This document shows, in pieces, positions 45,348 to 53,230 of a stretch of 64,000 bases of DNA. The position numbers and the translations under genes were made by a program. This DNA is from Coprobacillus cateniformis (GTDB lineage Bacteria; Bacillota_I; Bacilli_A; Erysipelotrichales; Coprobacillaceae), in assembly GCF_009767585.1 (NCBI RefSeq), contig NZ_WSNW01000001.1, forward strand, positions 2,812,041-2,876,040, read 5' to 3'. Within the stretch, counting starts at the first letter, position 1; the number at the start of each line of letters is the position of its first letter. The notes below the pieces were generated by a model. The model was not told where the DNA came from. It saw only the letters and a program-made list of their open reading frames with translations, and made no database searches.

Positions 45348-45845
45348 ATGCGAGTGATACTATATAAGACAAAACATGGAGCGACAAGAAAAATTGGAAA
45401 AGTCATTAACCAATATCTTCATGACTGTTTACTTATGAATATTGAGAATCTTGATTATCCAATTTTGCAAAAGGCGGATATGATTATTATAGGTGTGCCA
45501 GTTTATTATGGACGTTTAGATTCAGATATTGTTTTATTTATTCAAAAAAATCAAGAATTGTTGATATCTCGAAAATATTCTTTATATGTCATTGGTATTC
45601 TCCAAACTGAATTTATGACATATGTGACACAAGCTTTTGATTATCATATTTTAAAACATATCAAAGTTATTGCTGGGTTAGGTGGAGCACTTTATTATCC
45701 AGATTTATCTTTAACTGAAAAGATGATTTTACAGGTTATGAATAAAAGATCGCCTGTCATTCATAAAGAAAAAGATAAAGATATTTTTGAAAATTTTAAT
45801 AATGAAGAAATTAGAAGATTTGCAGACAAAATAAAAAAATTATAA
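45348..45845 (+). CDS. Flavodoxin-domain protein (HemG-like)
   Basis: A 165-residue protein; of three close ATGs the one at 45348 has the best distance (9 bases) to AGGAG. The start VILYKTKHGATRKI is a flavodoxin phosphate loop, and DMIIIGVPVYYG the second FMN contact. Similar proteins are annotated as menaquinone-dependent protoporphyrinogen oxidase-like, but the function in an anaerobe is unclear. Confidence 0.85.
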   Translation: MRVILYKTKHGATRKIGKVINQYLHDCLLMNIENLDYPILQKADMIIIGVPVYYGRLDSDIVLFIQKNQELLISRKYSLYVIGILQTEFMTYVTQAFDYHILKHIKVIAGLGGALYYPDLSLTEKMILQVMNKRSPVIHKEKDKDIFENFNNEEIRRFADKIKKL

Positions 45846-45855
45846 ATTTATATAT

Positions 45856-45887
45856 AAAAAGAAGGTTTCACTGAAATCTTCTTTTTA
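45856..45887. terminator. Bidirectional terminator
   Basis: A 13-bp stem with one G-U (45856-45868 with 45874-45886) whose ends are A-run and T-run, so it can serve the convergent flavodoxin and pduL genes. Confidence 0.85.
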
Positions 45888-45929
45888 CTATAATTATTCT
45901 TTTTTGCATGATTAAATGCTGTGTTAATT

Positions 45930-46496
45930 CTATTTAATAATTGTGCCTTCGTTAGGTCCACAAGCTGCATTTGATTCATCAGTATCAATATGCATAGCTA
46001 ATGCATAAGTATCACTTACACGACAAACAACATCACCAAATGTTAATGATCTGCCATCAGTAGTCACTTCAACGCTTACAATTTGCTTATCTTCCACACC
46101 AAACTCTTGAGCGTCAGCTGGAGTCATATGAATATGACGTTTTGCTGCAATAACACCACAAGGGATTTCCACTTCACCAGCAGGACCAACAAGTTTGCAT
46201 CCTTGAGTTCCATCAATATCTCCTGATTCTCTCACTAATGCTTTGATTCCTAATGATCTTGCATCTGTCAAAGAAACTTCAACTTGTGTACTTGCACGAG
46301 TTGGTCCTAAAATAGACATTTTTGTTTCTCCTTTAGGTCCTATAACAGTGACTTTTTCTTCGCACGCAAATTGCCCTGGTTGAGAAAGGTCTTTTTTATT
46401 TGTAAGTGTATATCCTTCACCAAATAATGTTTCTAAATCAGTTTGTGAAACATGGACATGTCTTGCAGATGTTTCAACTAAAATTTTTCTTCCCAT
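45930..46496 (-). CDS. pduL: Phosphate propanoyltransferase/phosphotransacetylase PduL
   Basis: A 188-residue protein starting at the ATG at 46496-46494, which has AGGAGG 6-7 bases upstream; the frame continues to 46730 but that part looks non-coding. SARHVHVS and AKRHIHMTPADAQEFGV hold the zinc-binding His of the two PduL domains. PduL moves an acyl group between CoA and phosphate. There are no microcompartment genes near it and no encapsulation peptide, so it is probably the housekeeping phosphotransacetylase. Confidence 0.95.
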   Translation of the reverse strand: MGRKILVETSARHVHVSQTDLETLFGEGYTLTNKKDLSQPGQFACEEKVTVIGPKGETKMSILGPTRASTQVEVSLTDARSLGIKALVRESGDIDGTQGCKLVGPAGEVEIPCGVIAAKRHIHMTPADAQEFGVEDKQIVSVEVTTDGRSLTFGDVVCRVSDTYALAMHIDTDESNAACGPNEGTIIK

Positions 46497-46809
46497 AATA
46501 ATCCTCCTATTTAACATACATATATTACAACTTTTTTCATGATTTGCAAAGACATTTACACTAATTTTGATGTCATTTTTTGTAAAAGGAATAAAATTTA
46601 TTGAAATGTTAAAAAATATCTCAGTCAAATAAATATATCTTTTTTGATAAAAGTACAAAACATTGATATATACAGGTTTTAAACACTTTGTATATAAAAC
46701 AACTTTGATGTTTAAAGATAAAATAAACAATCAAAATACTTTTTAATATAAATAAAGTATAGTATGGTGAAATCACAAAGAAAGAAGTTGAAAAGATTTG
46801 CAAAATGAT
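46497..46809. other. Intergenic region between divergent pduL and a small gene
   Basis: About 310 AT-rich bases. The minus strand carries a TTGCAA/TAATAT pair about 16 bases apart near 46517-46545, a plausible pduL promoter. Nothing else is recognised. Confidence 0.35.
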
Positions 46810-46844
46810 AAAACCATCTTGATGATAATTCGGGAGGTGGTTTT
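46810..46844 (+). promoter_or_regulatory. Hairpin covering the ribosome binding site of a small gene
   Basis: An 11-pair stem with two G-U (46810-46820 with 46834-46844) and a 13-base loop. The GGAGG of the small gene is in or beside the 3' arm, and the stem ends directly at the ATG. Such a fold could make translation depend on temperature, a ligand or an RNA partner. Confidence 0.45.
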
Positions 46845-47015
46845 ATGACTCATGAAGAGATGGAAAAAGAAGTTCTAGAAATCAGTGCATTTTTAAAAAT
46901 ATTATCACATTTAGATAATTGTGATATAGATATCCTTGATTTGCAGACTGTAGCTAGTGTTTTTGCTTCTAAAGCAGATATTTTATATTGCTCTATATGT
47001 GATGATTTATCATGA
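46845..47015 (+). CDS. 56-residue acidic protein, unknown function
   Basis: A 57-codon frame from ATG 46845 with GGGAGGTGG upstream, encoding an acidic helical protein with three Cys near the end (CSICDD). It is followed at once by a strong terminator, which supports it as a real single-gene unit. No family is recognised. Confidence 0.6.
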   Translation: MTHEEMEKEVLEISAFLKILSHLDNCDIDILDLQTVASVFASKADILYCSICDDLS

Positions 47016-47023
47016 AAAGAGAA

Positions 47024-47048
47024 AGCCTAGAAATAGGCTTGTTTTTGT
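47024..47048 (+). terminator. Rho-independent terminator
   Basis: A 6-bp stem (47024-47029 with 47034-47039) with a GAAA loop and a T-rich tail, 9 bases after the small gene. Confidence 0.85.
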
Positions 47049-47140
47049 TCATATGTGTATGATTTGTATAAAGATGTCAGAAATTGCAGCTAAAAATTTC
47101 ATCAAATGAAAATTGTGGCATTTTATTTTAGGTTTAAAAC

Positions 47141-47149
47141 TGTTATAAT
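47141..47149 (+). promoter_or_regulatory. Extended -10 promoter of the cdaA operon
   Basis: TGTTATAAT, an extended -10 box, places transcription start near 47156. This makes ATG 47159 and 47168 unlikely starts and supports 47177 for cdaA. Confidence 0.55.
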
Positions 47150-47176
47150 AGAAAAGAAATGTGGGTGATGAATAAT

Positions 47177-47971
47177 ATGAGTTGGTCTCAAATCATTAAC
47201 TTCTTAAGATCTTCTATAGATCTTATTGCAGTTTGGTTTATTTTATATTATGTAATTTCGATGTTTAAGACAAATATGAAAACAATGCAGTTGTTTAAAG
47301 GTGTCTTGTTTATTTTAATTGTTAAACTCATAACTAGTGTTTTAGGTTTAACGACATTAAATTACCTAGTTGATAGTATTATTAATTGGGGAGTTCTTGC
47401 TATGATTATTATCTTTCAACCAGAAATCAGAACTTTATTGGAAAAAATGGGTCAGACAAAGATGACAATGAAAAAAGAGATAAGTGATGATGAAAAAGAA
47501 AGGTTAATGGATGAGTTAGTAAGTGCAATTACAACACTTTCAAAAGAACAAACAGGTGCTTTGATTACTTTTGAAAGAACGCAATCTTTATTGGATTATA
47601 TTAATACAGGGACAAAGATTAATGCAGATATTAAAAGTGAGTTGTTTTTAACAATTTTTTGGGAAGGAACACCATTGCATGATGGAGCAACAATTATTCA
47701 AGGTGACCGTGTAGCATGTGCAGCAGCATTTTATCCGCCGACAAATAAGGAATTGAGTCCTAAGTATGGGGCCAGACATAGAGCTGCTATTGGGATTAGT
47801 GAAATTACAGATTCATTAACAGTTGTTGTCAGTGAAGAAACAGGGACCATTTCATTTGCTATGAATGGTGAATTAAAAAAGATTCCAACAAAAGAGTTAC
47901 GTGCATCTTTAGTTAATGAATTAAATTGGTTTAAATCTGGTGATGAAGGAGGTCAAGCTCATGAGTCCTAG
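47177..47971 (+). CDS. cdaA: Diadenylate cyclase CdaA
   Basis: A 264-residue membrane enzyme that makes c-di-AMP from two ATP. Three membrane helices (about 10-80) precede the DAC domain with its DGATIIQGDRV (DGA) and GARHRAA (RHR) catalytic motifs. ATG 47177 fits a leader from the -10 box at 47144. It is first in the cdaA-cdaR-glmM cluster, conserved in Firmicutes, and its stop overlaps cdaR. Confidence 0.96.
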   Translation: MSWSQIINFLRSSIDLIAVWFILYYVISMFKTNMKTMQLFKGVLFILIVKLITSVLGLTTLNYLVDSIINWGVLAMIIIFQPEIRTLLEKMGQTKMTMKKEISDDEKERLMDELVSAITTLSKEQTGALITFERTQSLLDYINTGTKINADIKSELFLTIFWEGTPLHDGATIIQGDRVACAAAFYPPTNKELSPKYGARHRAAIGISEITDSLTVVVSEETGTISFAMNGELKKIPTKELRASLVNELNWFKSGDEGGQAHES

Positions 47972-49358
47972 ACAAAATAAAGAAAAAAGAGATGTTCATG
48001 ATTCAACAACTGAATTCTTTTTGAAAGTTGTACAAAAAGAAAAGGAAGCAGCATCAAAAGAAAGTACTACAAAAGAAAATATTAGTGCTACAAAAACAAA
48101 AACTATTGATACAGTTGGGCGATTCTATAATTATATTAATCAAACATTAGATAAAATTTTATCAAGTAAAGCCAGTATTATGATTCTTTCTTTTGCAATG
48201 GCTGGAGTTCTTTTCTATAGTATTGCTGGGAAAGATATTCTCACTAGCCCAACATCTGGTTCAACTCTAGAGAATGTTCCTGTTGTTGTAGAAAACTTAG
48301 ATTCATCTTTAGAATTATCTGGTGTTCCAGAGAGCGTTACAGTTGGATTGATTGGTCCATCTTTGGATATTTATAAAGTCAATTTTACAAAAGACTATCA
48401 AATTTATCTTGATTTAGCAGATTATGAAAAGGGTGAGTATACTGTCAATTTAAGATCGCGTAACTTTCCTGAAACATTAAGAGTGATGCCAGTACCATCA
48501 ACCTTGAAAATCAAACTTTTACCAAAAATAGATGCAACTTTTGATTTAGGCTATCGTTTCATAAATGAAGAAAAATTGGATACAGAATATTCTGTAAGTG
48601 TAGAAGAAATGGCTGAGACAAGTGTGATTTTACGTGCAAGTCAGGAGACATTGCAAAAGGTTGTTAGGGTAGAGGCAAATATTGATGTTGCAGATAAGAC
48701 AGAGGCCTTTGAACAGGATGCTAAAATCAAAGCATATGATGCTAATGATAAAGAGCTTAATGTAGAAATTTCACCTACAACTGTCCATGTCAAATGTAAT
48801 GTGGCTTCTTATAGTAAAGTTGTTCCTGTACAAGCTCAATTTGTGGGTGATATCCCTGCAGGATATGAAATATCTAATTATAGACTTTCTCAAAGTCAAA
48901 TTACGATTTATGGTTTGGAAGAAAAAATTAAAGATATTTCTGTTGTGAAAGTAGATGTTGATGTAAGTGATGTTAAGTCTAATACGACAATAACAAATGT
49001 TGCTTTTAAAAGAGGAAATGGTATTAATAAGTTTTCTTCTGAAACAGTTGATGTGACAGTAGAGGTTGAAAAAGTGATTACCAAGAAGATTGAAAAAGTC
49101 CCTATTAAGGTGTTAAATAACACAGAAAATTATAAGGTGTCTTTTGCTGGAGAAGGTGGTTATGCAACAGTATCTGTTACAGGTACCGAGGCTAAGATTG
49201 CTTCTTTAACAGCTGACAATATACAGGCGAGTGTTGATGTTGACGGGTTAAGAGTAGGAACAAGACGTGTTGATGTGAAGACAGCTGTAGATGATGAAAA
49301 AATTAAGATTGAGTTATTATCATCGTCAAAAGTGACTATTAATATTGAAAGGAACTAG
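47961..49358 (+). CDS. cdaR: CdaA regulator CdaR (YbbR domains)
   Basis: A 465-residue protein; ATG 47961 has AAGGAGG 8 bases upstream. A single membrane helix (about 70-90) follows a charged cytoplasmic region, and then come four YbbR repeats (about 100-465) on the outside. CdaR tunes CdaA activity across the membrane. It overlaps cdaA by 11 bases, ensuring linked expression. Confidence 0.93.
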   Translation: MSPRQNKEKRDVHDSTTEFFLKVVQKEKEAASKESTTKENISATKTKTIDTVGRFYNYINQTLDKILSSKASIMILSFAMAGVLFYSIAGKDILTSPTSGSTLENVPVVVENLDSSLELSGVPESVTVGLIGPSLDIYKVNFTKDYQIYLDLADYEKGEYTVNLRSRNFPETLRVMPVPSTLKIKLLPKIDATFDLGYRFINEEKLDTEYSVSVEEMAETSVILRASQETLQKVVRVEANIDVADKTEAFEQDAKIKAYDANDKELNVEISPTTVHVKCNVASYSKVVPVQAQFVGDIPAGYEISNYRLSQSQITIYGLEEKIKDISVVKVDVDVSDVKSNTTITNVAFKRGNGINKFSSETVDVTVEVEKVITKKIEKVPIKVLNNTENYKVSFAGEGGYATVSVTGTEAKIASLTADNIQASVDVDGLRVGTRRVDVKTAVDDEKIKIELLSSSKVTINIERN

Positions 49359-49362
49359 AGAA

Positions 49363-50712
49363 ATGGGTAAATATTTTGGAACAGATGGTTTTAGAGGAGA
49401 AGCGAATGTTGATTTAACAGTTGAACATGCTTTTCAAGTTGGAAGATATCTTGGATGGTATTATTCGCAAAATGGTAAGGCGAGAATAGCAATTGGAAAA
49501 GATACAAGAAGAAGTTCGTATATGTTTGAATATGCTCTTGTAGCTGGTTTAACTGCAAGTGGTGCTGATGTGTATTTGTTGCATGTCACAACAACTCCTT
49601 CAGTTTCTTATGTTGTAAGAAGTGAAGAGTTTGATTGTGGAATCATGATATCTGCTTCACATAATCCTTACTATGATAATGGAATAAAAGTTATTAATGG
49701 AAAAGGACAAAAGTTAGAGGCAAATGTTGAAAACCTTATTGAACAGTATATTGATGGATTAACTGATTCTATTCCATATGCTACAAAAGATAAAATTGGT
49801 AGAACAATTGATTATTCAATGGGTAGAAATCGTTATATTGGATATTTAATGAGCATTCCAACACGTGCATTTAAAGATTTGAAAATTGGATTAGACTGTG
49901 CAAATGGTTCATCAAGTGCTATTGCTAAAAGTGTATTCGATGCTTTGGGTGCTGAAACACATGTTATTCATAATCAGCCAGATGGATTAAATATCAATAC
50001 AAACTGTGGCTCTACACATATTGAAGTCTTACAAAAATATGTTTTAGATAATGGATTAGATGTTGGCTTTGCATATGATGGTGATGCTGATAGATGTATT
50101 GCTGTTGATGAATTTGGAAGAGTTGTTGATGGTGATTTGATTCTTTATGTATGTGGTTTAGAGATGAAAGCCAAAGGTGAATTGTTAAATAACACAATTG
50201 TGACAACAATCATGAGTAATTTTGGTTTATATAAATCATTGGATAAAGTGGGTATTCAGTATGAAAAGACTGCTGTTGGTGATAAGTATGTTTATGAAAA
50301 TATGGTTCAAAATGGACACTGTATTGGTGGAGAACAATCTGGACATATTATTTTCTCAAAACATGCAACAACTGGTGATGGTATTTTAACATCATTAAAA
50401 GTTGTAGAAACTATGGTTGAAAATAAAAGAACATTAGCTCAATTAACTGAAGCGGTTGATATTTATCCACAATTATTAATTAATGTTCGTGTAACTGATA
50501 AAAAGAAAGCACAAGAAGATCCTGATGTTCAAGCAGCTGTTAAAGAAGTAGAAGAAATTCTGGGAAGTGATGGGAGAATTTTAGTACGTGAAAGTGGAAC
50601 TGAACCTGTTGTACGTGTTATGGTTGAGGCACAAAGCGATGAAATCTGCCATGAAAATGTATTAAAGGTTGTTAATGTGATTAAAGCAAAAGGATATGCA
50701 GTAGAAAAATAA
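49363..50712 (+). CDS. glmM: Phosphoglucosamine mutase
   Basis: A 449-residue enzyme that converts glucosamine-6-phosphate to glucosamine-1-phosphate for cell-wall synthesis. The start MGKYFGTDGFRGEAN, catalytic ISASHNP with Ser99, Mg-binding DGDADRC, and RESGTEPVVRVM phosphate-binding loop are all intact. It lies 4 bases after cdaR; GlmM is known to bind and inhibit CdaA. Confidence 0.97.
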   Translation: MGKYFGTDGFRGEANVDLTVEHAFQVGRYLGWYYSQNGKARIAIGKDTRRSSYMFEYALVAGLTASGADVYLLHVTTTPSVSYVVRSEEFDCGIMISASHNPYYDNGIKVINGKGQKLEANVENLIEQYIDGLTDSIPYATKDKIGRTIDYSMGRNRYIGYLMSIPTRAFKDLKIGLDCANGSSSAIAKSVFDALGAETHVIHNQPDGLNINTNCGSTHIEVLQKYVLDNGLDVGFAYDGDADRCIAVDEFGRVVDGDLILYVCGLEMKAKGELLNNTIVTTIMSNFGLYKSLDKVGIQYEKTAVGDKYVYENMVQNGHCIGGEQSGHIIFSKHATTGDGILTSLKVVETMVENKRTLAQLTEAVDIYPQLLINVRVTDKKKAQEDPDVQAAVKEVEEILGSDGRILVRESGTEPVVRVMVEAQSDEICHENVLKVVNVIKAKGYAVEK

Positions 50713-50736
50713 AAGTTTCACATATTATCACAAATT

Positions 50737-50762
50737 ATTGCCATATTCTATGGCAATCTTTT
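50737..50762 (+). terminator. Terminator of the cdaA-cdaR-glmM cluster
   Basis: An 8-bp stem (50737-50744 with 50750-50757), loop ATTCT, then CTTTTG. Confidence 0.75.
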
Positions 50763-50788
50763 GTATATAGTGATAGTGAGGTGATTTT

Positions 50789-51445
50789 ATGAAATATCGT
50801 ATTAACATCATAGATGATGAAAAAAACTTAAATGATTTGGTAAGAACTTATTTAGAAAAAGAGGGATATATTGTTTATTCCTTCTATACATATGAAGAAG
50901 CTTTATTACATAAAGATGATGATGTCCATTTATGGATTGTTGATATTATGTTAGATAAAAGCAGTGGATTTGATCTTCTTAATGAAATCAAATATTGTAA
51001 GCCCAACATGCCTATTGTTTTCATGAGTGCTAGAGATCAAGAGTTTGATCGTATTATTGGTCTTGAAAAAGGTTGTGATGAATATATTACAAAACCTTTC
51101 AATATCAAAGAAGTGATTTTAAGAATACATAATGTTTTAAAACGTGTATATAAAGATGATCCTGCTTTAATTAATGTTGATGGTTATGCAATTGATGAAG
51201 AAAAGCGTAAAGTTTTATTTAATAAAGAAGAAATAGAATTAACAACTAAAGAATATGAATTGTTAATATATTTTGTTAAAAATAAAGGAATTGCTATTTC
51301 TAGAGAGCAAGTTTTAGCCAAAGTATGGGATGAAAATTACTTTGGAAGTGATCGTGTTGTTGATGATACATTACGACGCTTGAGAAAGAAAATGCCTGAT
51401 TTAAATATAAAAACAATTTATGGTTTTGGATATCGATTAGATTAA
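50789..51445 (+). CDS. OmpR-family response regulator
   Basis: A 218-residue protein with a receiver domain (1-120, phosphorylation Asp52) and an OmpR-type winged helix (about 128-218, DRVVDDTLRRLRKKM). It is 1 base from its kinase gene, so they form one two-component system. No target genes adjoin it. Confidence 0.94.
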   Translation: MKYRINIIDDEKNLNDLVRTYLEKEGYIVYSFYTYEEALLHKDDDVHLWIVDIMLDKSSGFDLLNEIKYCKPNMPIVFMSARDQEFDRIIGLEKGCDEYITKPFNIKEVILRIHNVLKRVYKDDPALINVDGYAIDEEKRKVLFNKEEIELTTKEYELLIYFVKNKGIAISREQVLAKVWDENYFGSDRVVDDTLRRLRKKMPDLNIKTIYGFGYRLD

Positions 51446-51446
51446 T

Positions 51447-52793
51447 ATGCGTGAAAAAATTTCAAAACTAAACTTTCTAAAAAAACTTTCACTTGTTCAA
51501 CAGCTGATTGTTGTTTTGAGTTTTGTTGGTTTGCTGCTTGTGGCTGTTATGATGCCTTTGGTTGATTATAACTTAAGTTCTATTATTGATAGTCAAATGT
51601 ATGAAACATTAAGTATCTCTCAGTATGCGGTTATTAATGATTCTTATATGCCAAATAAACAAGCAAAGCAAACGTATCATATTATTTATAACAGTTCTAC
51701 TCAGATATTTGAAAAATCAAATATTGTTTCTGAAAATTTTGTTTTAGAACTTTATCAGGATCTTTTTGGAAAAGACTTACAACAACTGGTTAATACATCC
51801 CACTCTAAAGTTAAGAATAAAGGAACTTTTGGTAATGAAACATTTTATTATATGATTACAAGATATTCTCAAGATTCACAATATTATTTAATATCTATTG
51901 TCAATAGTGATTATTCTAATGATTTAATTACTTCTTTAAGAAATCAAATTATTTATATTCAGTATGGATTCTTTGTTATTTTTGCAATTATGATGATTTT
52001 ATGGGTTTTGACATTGATCAATCCATTAAAGAAAATAAAGAATTATATTGATAATATTAAAAATAGAAAAAATGATGAACTCTTTATAGATAGAGAAGAT
52101 GAAATTGGAATTGTATCTCAGGCGTTGGTAGAAATGAAAGAAGATCTTGAGAGACAAGAAAGCATTAAAGAAGAAATGATTCATAATATCTCACATGATT
52201 TAAAAACACCAATTGCTTTGATTCAAACATATGGTCAAAGTGTTAAGGATGATATTTATCCTTATGGTGATAAAAATAGTTCTATGGATATTATTTTAGA
52301 GAATGCTGAGCGATTAGAACATAAAGTGAAGTCGTTCTTATATTTAAATAGACTGGATTATCTACAAGGTGAGAATAATGAATTAGGAACATTTGATATG
52401 AAACAATTGATTGAAAAGATTGTCAATCAAATGGATGCTTTAAAACCAGAATTAACCTTAAAAACAGATTTAGAAGATGTATGTTTTATTGGTGATGAAG
52501 AACATTGGCGTGTTGCAATTGAAAATATCATTGAAAATGCAACACGATATGCAAAGACTGAAATACATATTATTCTTAAGGAAAAATATTTAGAGATTTA
52601 TAATGATGGCGACCATATTGATCAAGAAACTTTACCTTTTTTATTTAATCCTTATGTTAAAGGTGTGAAAGGTCAATTTGGATTAGGACTTTCAATTGTC
52701 AGTAAGATTTCATCAATGTTTGGATATCAGGTTCATGCAGTTAATCAAGAAACAGGAGTCAGTTTTATATTTAGGAAAAAAACAGCATTATAA
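51447..52793 (+). CDS. Sensor histidine kinase
   Basis: A 448-residue kinase with two membrane helices (about 18-40 and 170-195) enclosing an extracellular sensor of about 130 residues, a HAMP-like linker, the H-box NISHDLKTPIAL with His250, and an ATPase domain with N, G1 (LFNPYVKG) and G2 (GQFGLGLSIV) boxes. It phosphorylates the upstream regulator. The stimulus is unknown. Confidence 0.94.
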   Translation: MREKISKLNFLKKLSLVQQLIVVLSFVGLLLVAVMMPLVDYNLSSIIDSQMYETLSISQYAVINDSYMPNKQAKQTYHIIYNSSTQIFEKSNIVSENFVLELYQDLFGKDLQQLVNTSHSKVKNKGTFGNETFYYMITRYSQDSQYYLISIVNSDYSNDLITSLRNQIIYIQYGFFVIFAIMMILWVLTLINPLKKIKNYIDNIKNRKNDELFIDREDEIGIVSQALVEMKEDLERQESIKEEMIHNISHDLKTPIALIQTYGQSVKDDIYPYGDKNSSMDIILENAERLEHKVKSFLYLNRLDYLQGENNELGTFDMKQLIEKIVNQMDALKPELTLKTDLEDVCFIGDEEHWRVAIENIIENATRYAKTEIHIILKEKYLEIYNDGDHIDQETLPFLFNPYVKGVKGQFGLGLSIVSKISSMFGYQVHAVNQETGVSFIFRKKTAL

Positions 52794-52808
52794 GGTGCTG
52801 TTTTTTTT
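52781..52808 (+). terminator. Terminator of the first two-component system
   Basis: A 7-bp stem (52781-52787 with 52796-52802) spanning the stop codon, followed by eight T. Confidence 0.85.
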
Positions 52809-53142
52809 ATGAATAATCTTTCAATTGTTTTGATACAGCAAATGTCACAAAGATATTTAAAATGATTTCTGATGACATAAAAATAGAAACTATTGCACCT
52901 TCAGGACCTAATATTTGTAGAGTCAATGCATAAAAGAGTGTTCCTAACCACATCACTATAAAACCGACTTTCTTTTGTTGAGTTAATAAATAATATCCAA
53001 AGATAATTGTCATCCCACAAATGGCTCTTAGGATATTAAAGAATGAAAAATAATTTGTTAAACTGACTATTATAGAAACACCCATAATAACCATAGCAAT
53101 ATATATAAACATTGTTGTAGAATTTGTTGTCTTTGAACTCAT
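52807..53142 (-). CDS. Small membrane protein (four helices)
   Basis: A 111-residue protein with hydrophobic segments at about residues 8-27, 30-50, 55-75 and 80-105. A GGAGG lies upstream of the start. It is alone between two two-component systems. The family is not recognised. Confidence 0.75.
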   Translation of the reverse strand: MSSKTTNSTTMFIYIAMVIMGVSIIVSLTNYFSFFNILRAICGMTIIFGYYLLTQQKKVGFIVMWLGTLFYALTLQILGPEGAIVSIFMSSEIILNIFVTFAVSKQLKDYS

Positions 53143-53189
53143 AATATCTTTCCTCCTTTGTTCTTATTATACCTCATTTGAAAGTAAAA

Positions 53190-53224
53190 AAATAGATTCA
53201 GCATATGTCTTGCTCAATCTATTT
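53190..53224 (-). terminator. Terminator of the ABC exporter operon
   Basis: A 14-pair stem with one mismatch (53190-53203 with 53211-53224). On the minus strand it is followed by a run of T, 7 bases past the permease stop. Confidence 0.8.
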
Positions 53225-53230
53225 GAAATA

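Noticed and set aside
46497..46730. An N-terminal extension of PduL of about 78 residues
   Set aside because: The extension has no ribosome binding site and unusual composition, whereas the inner ATG has AGGAGG and gives the normal PduL start and length.
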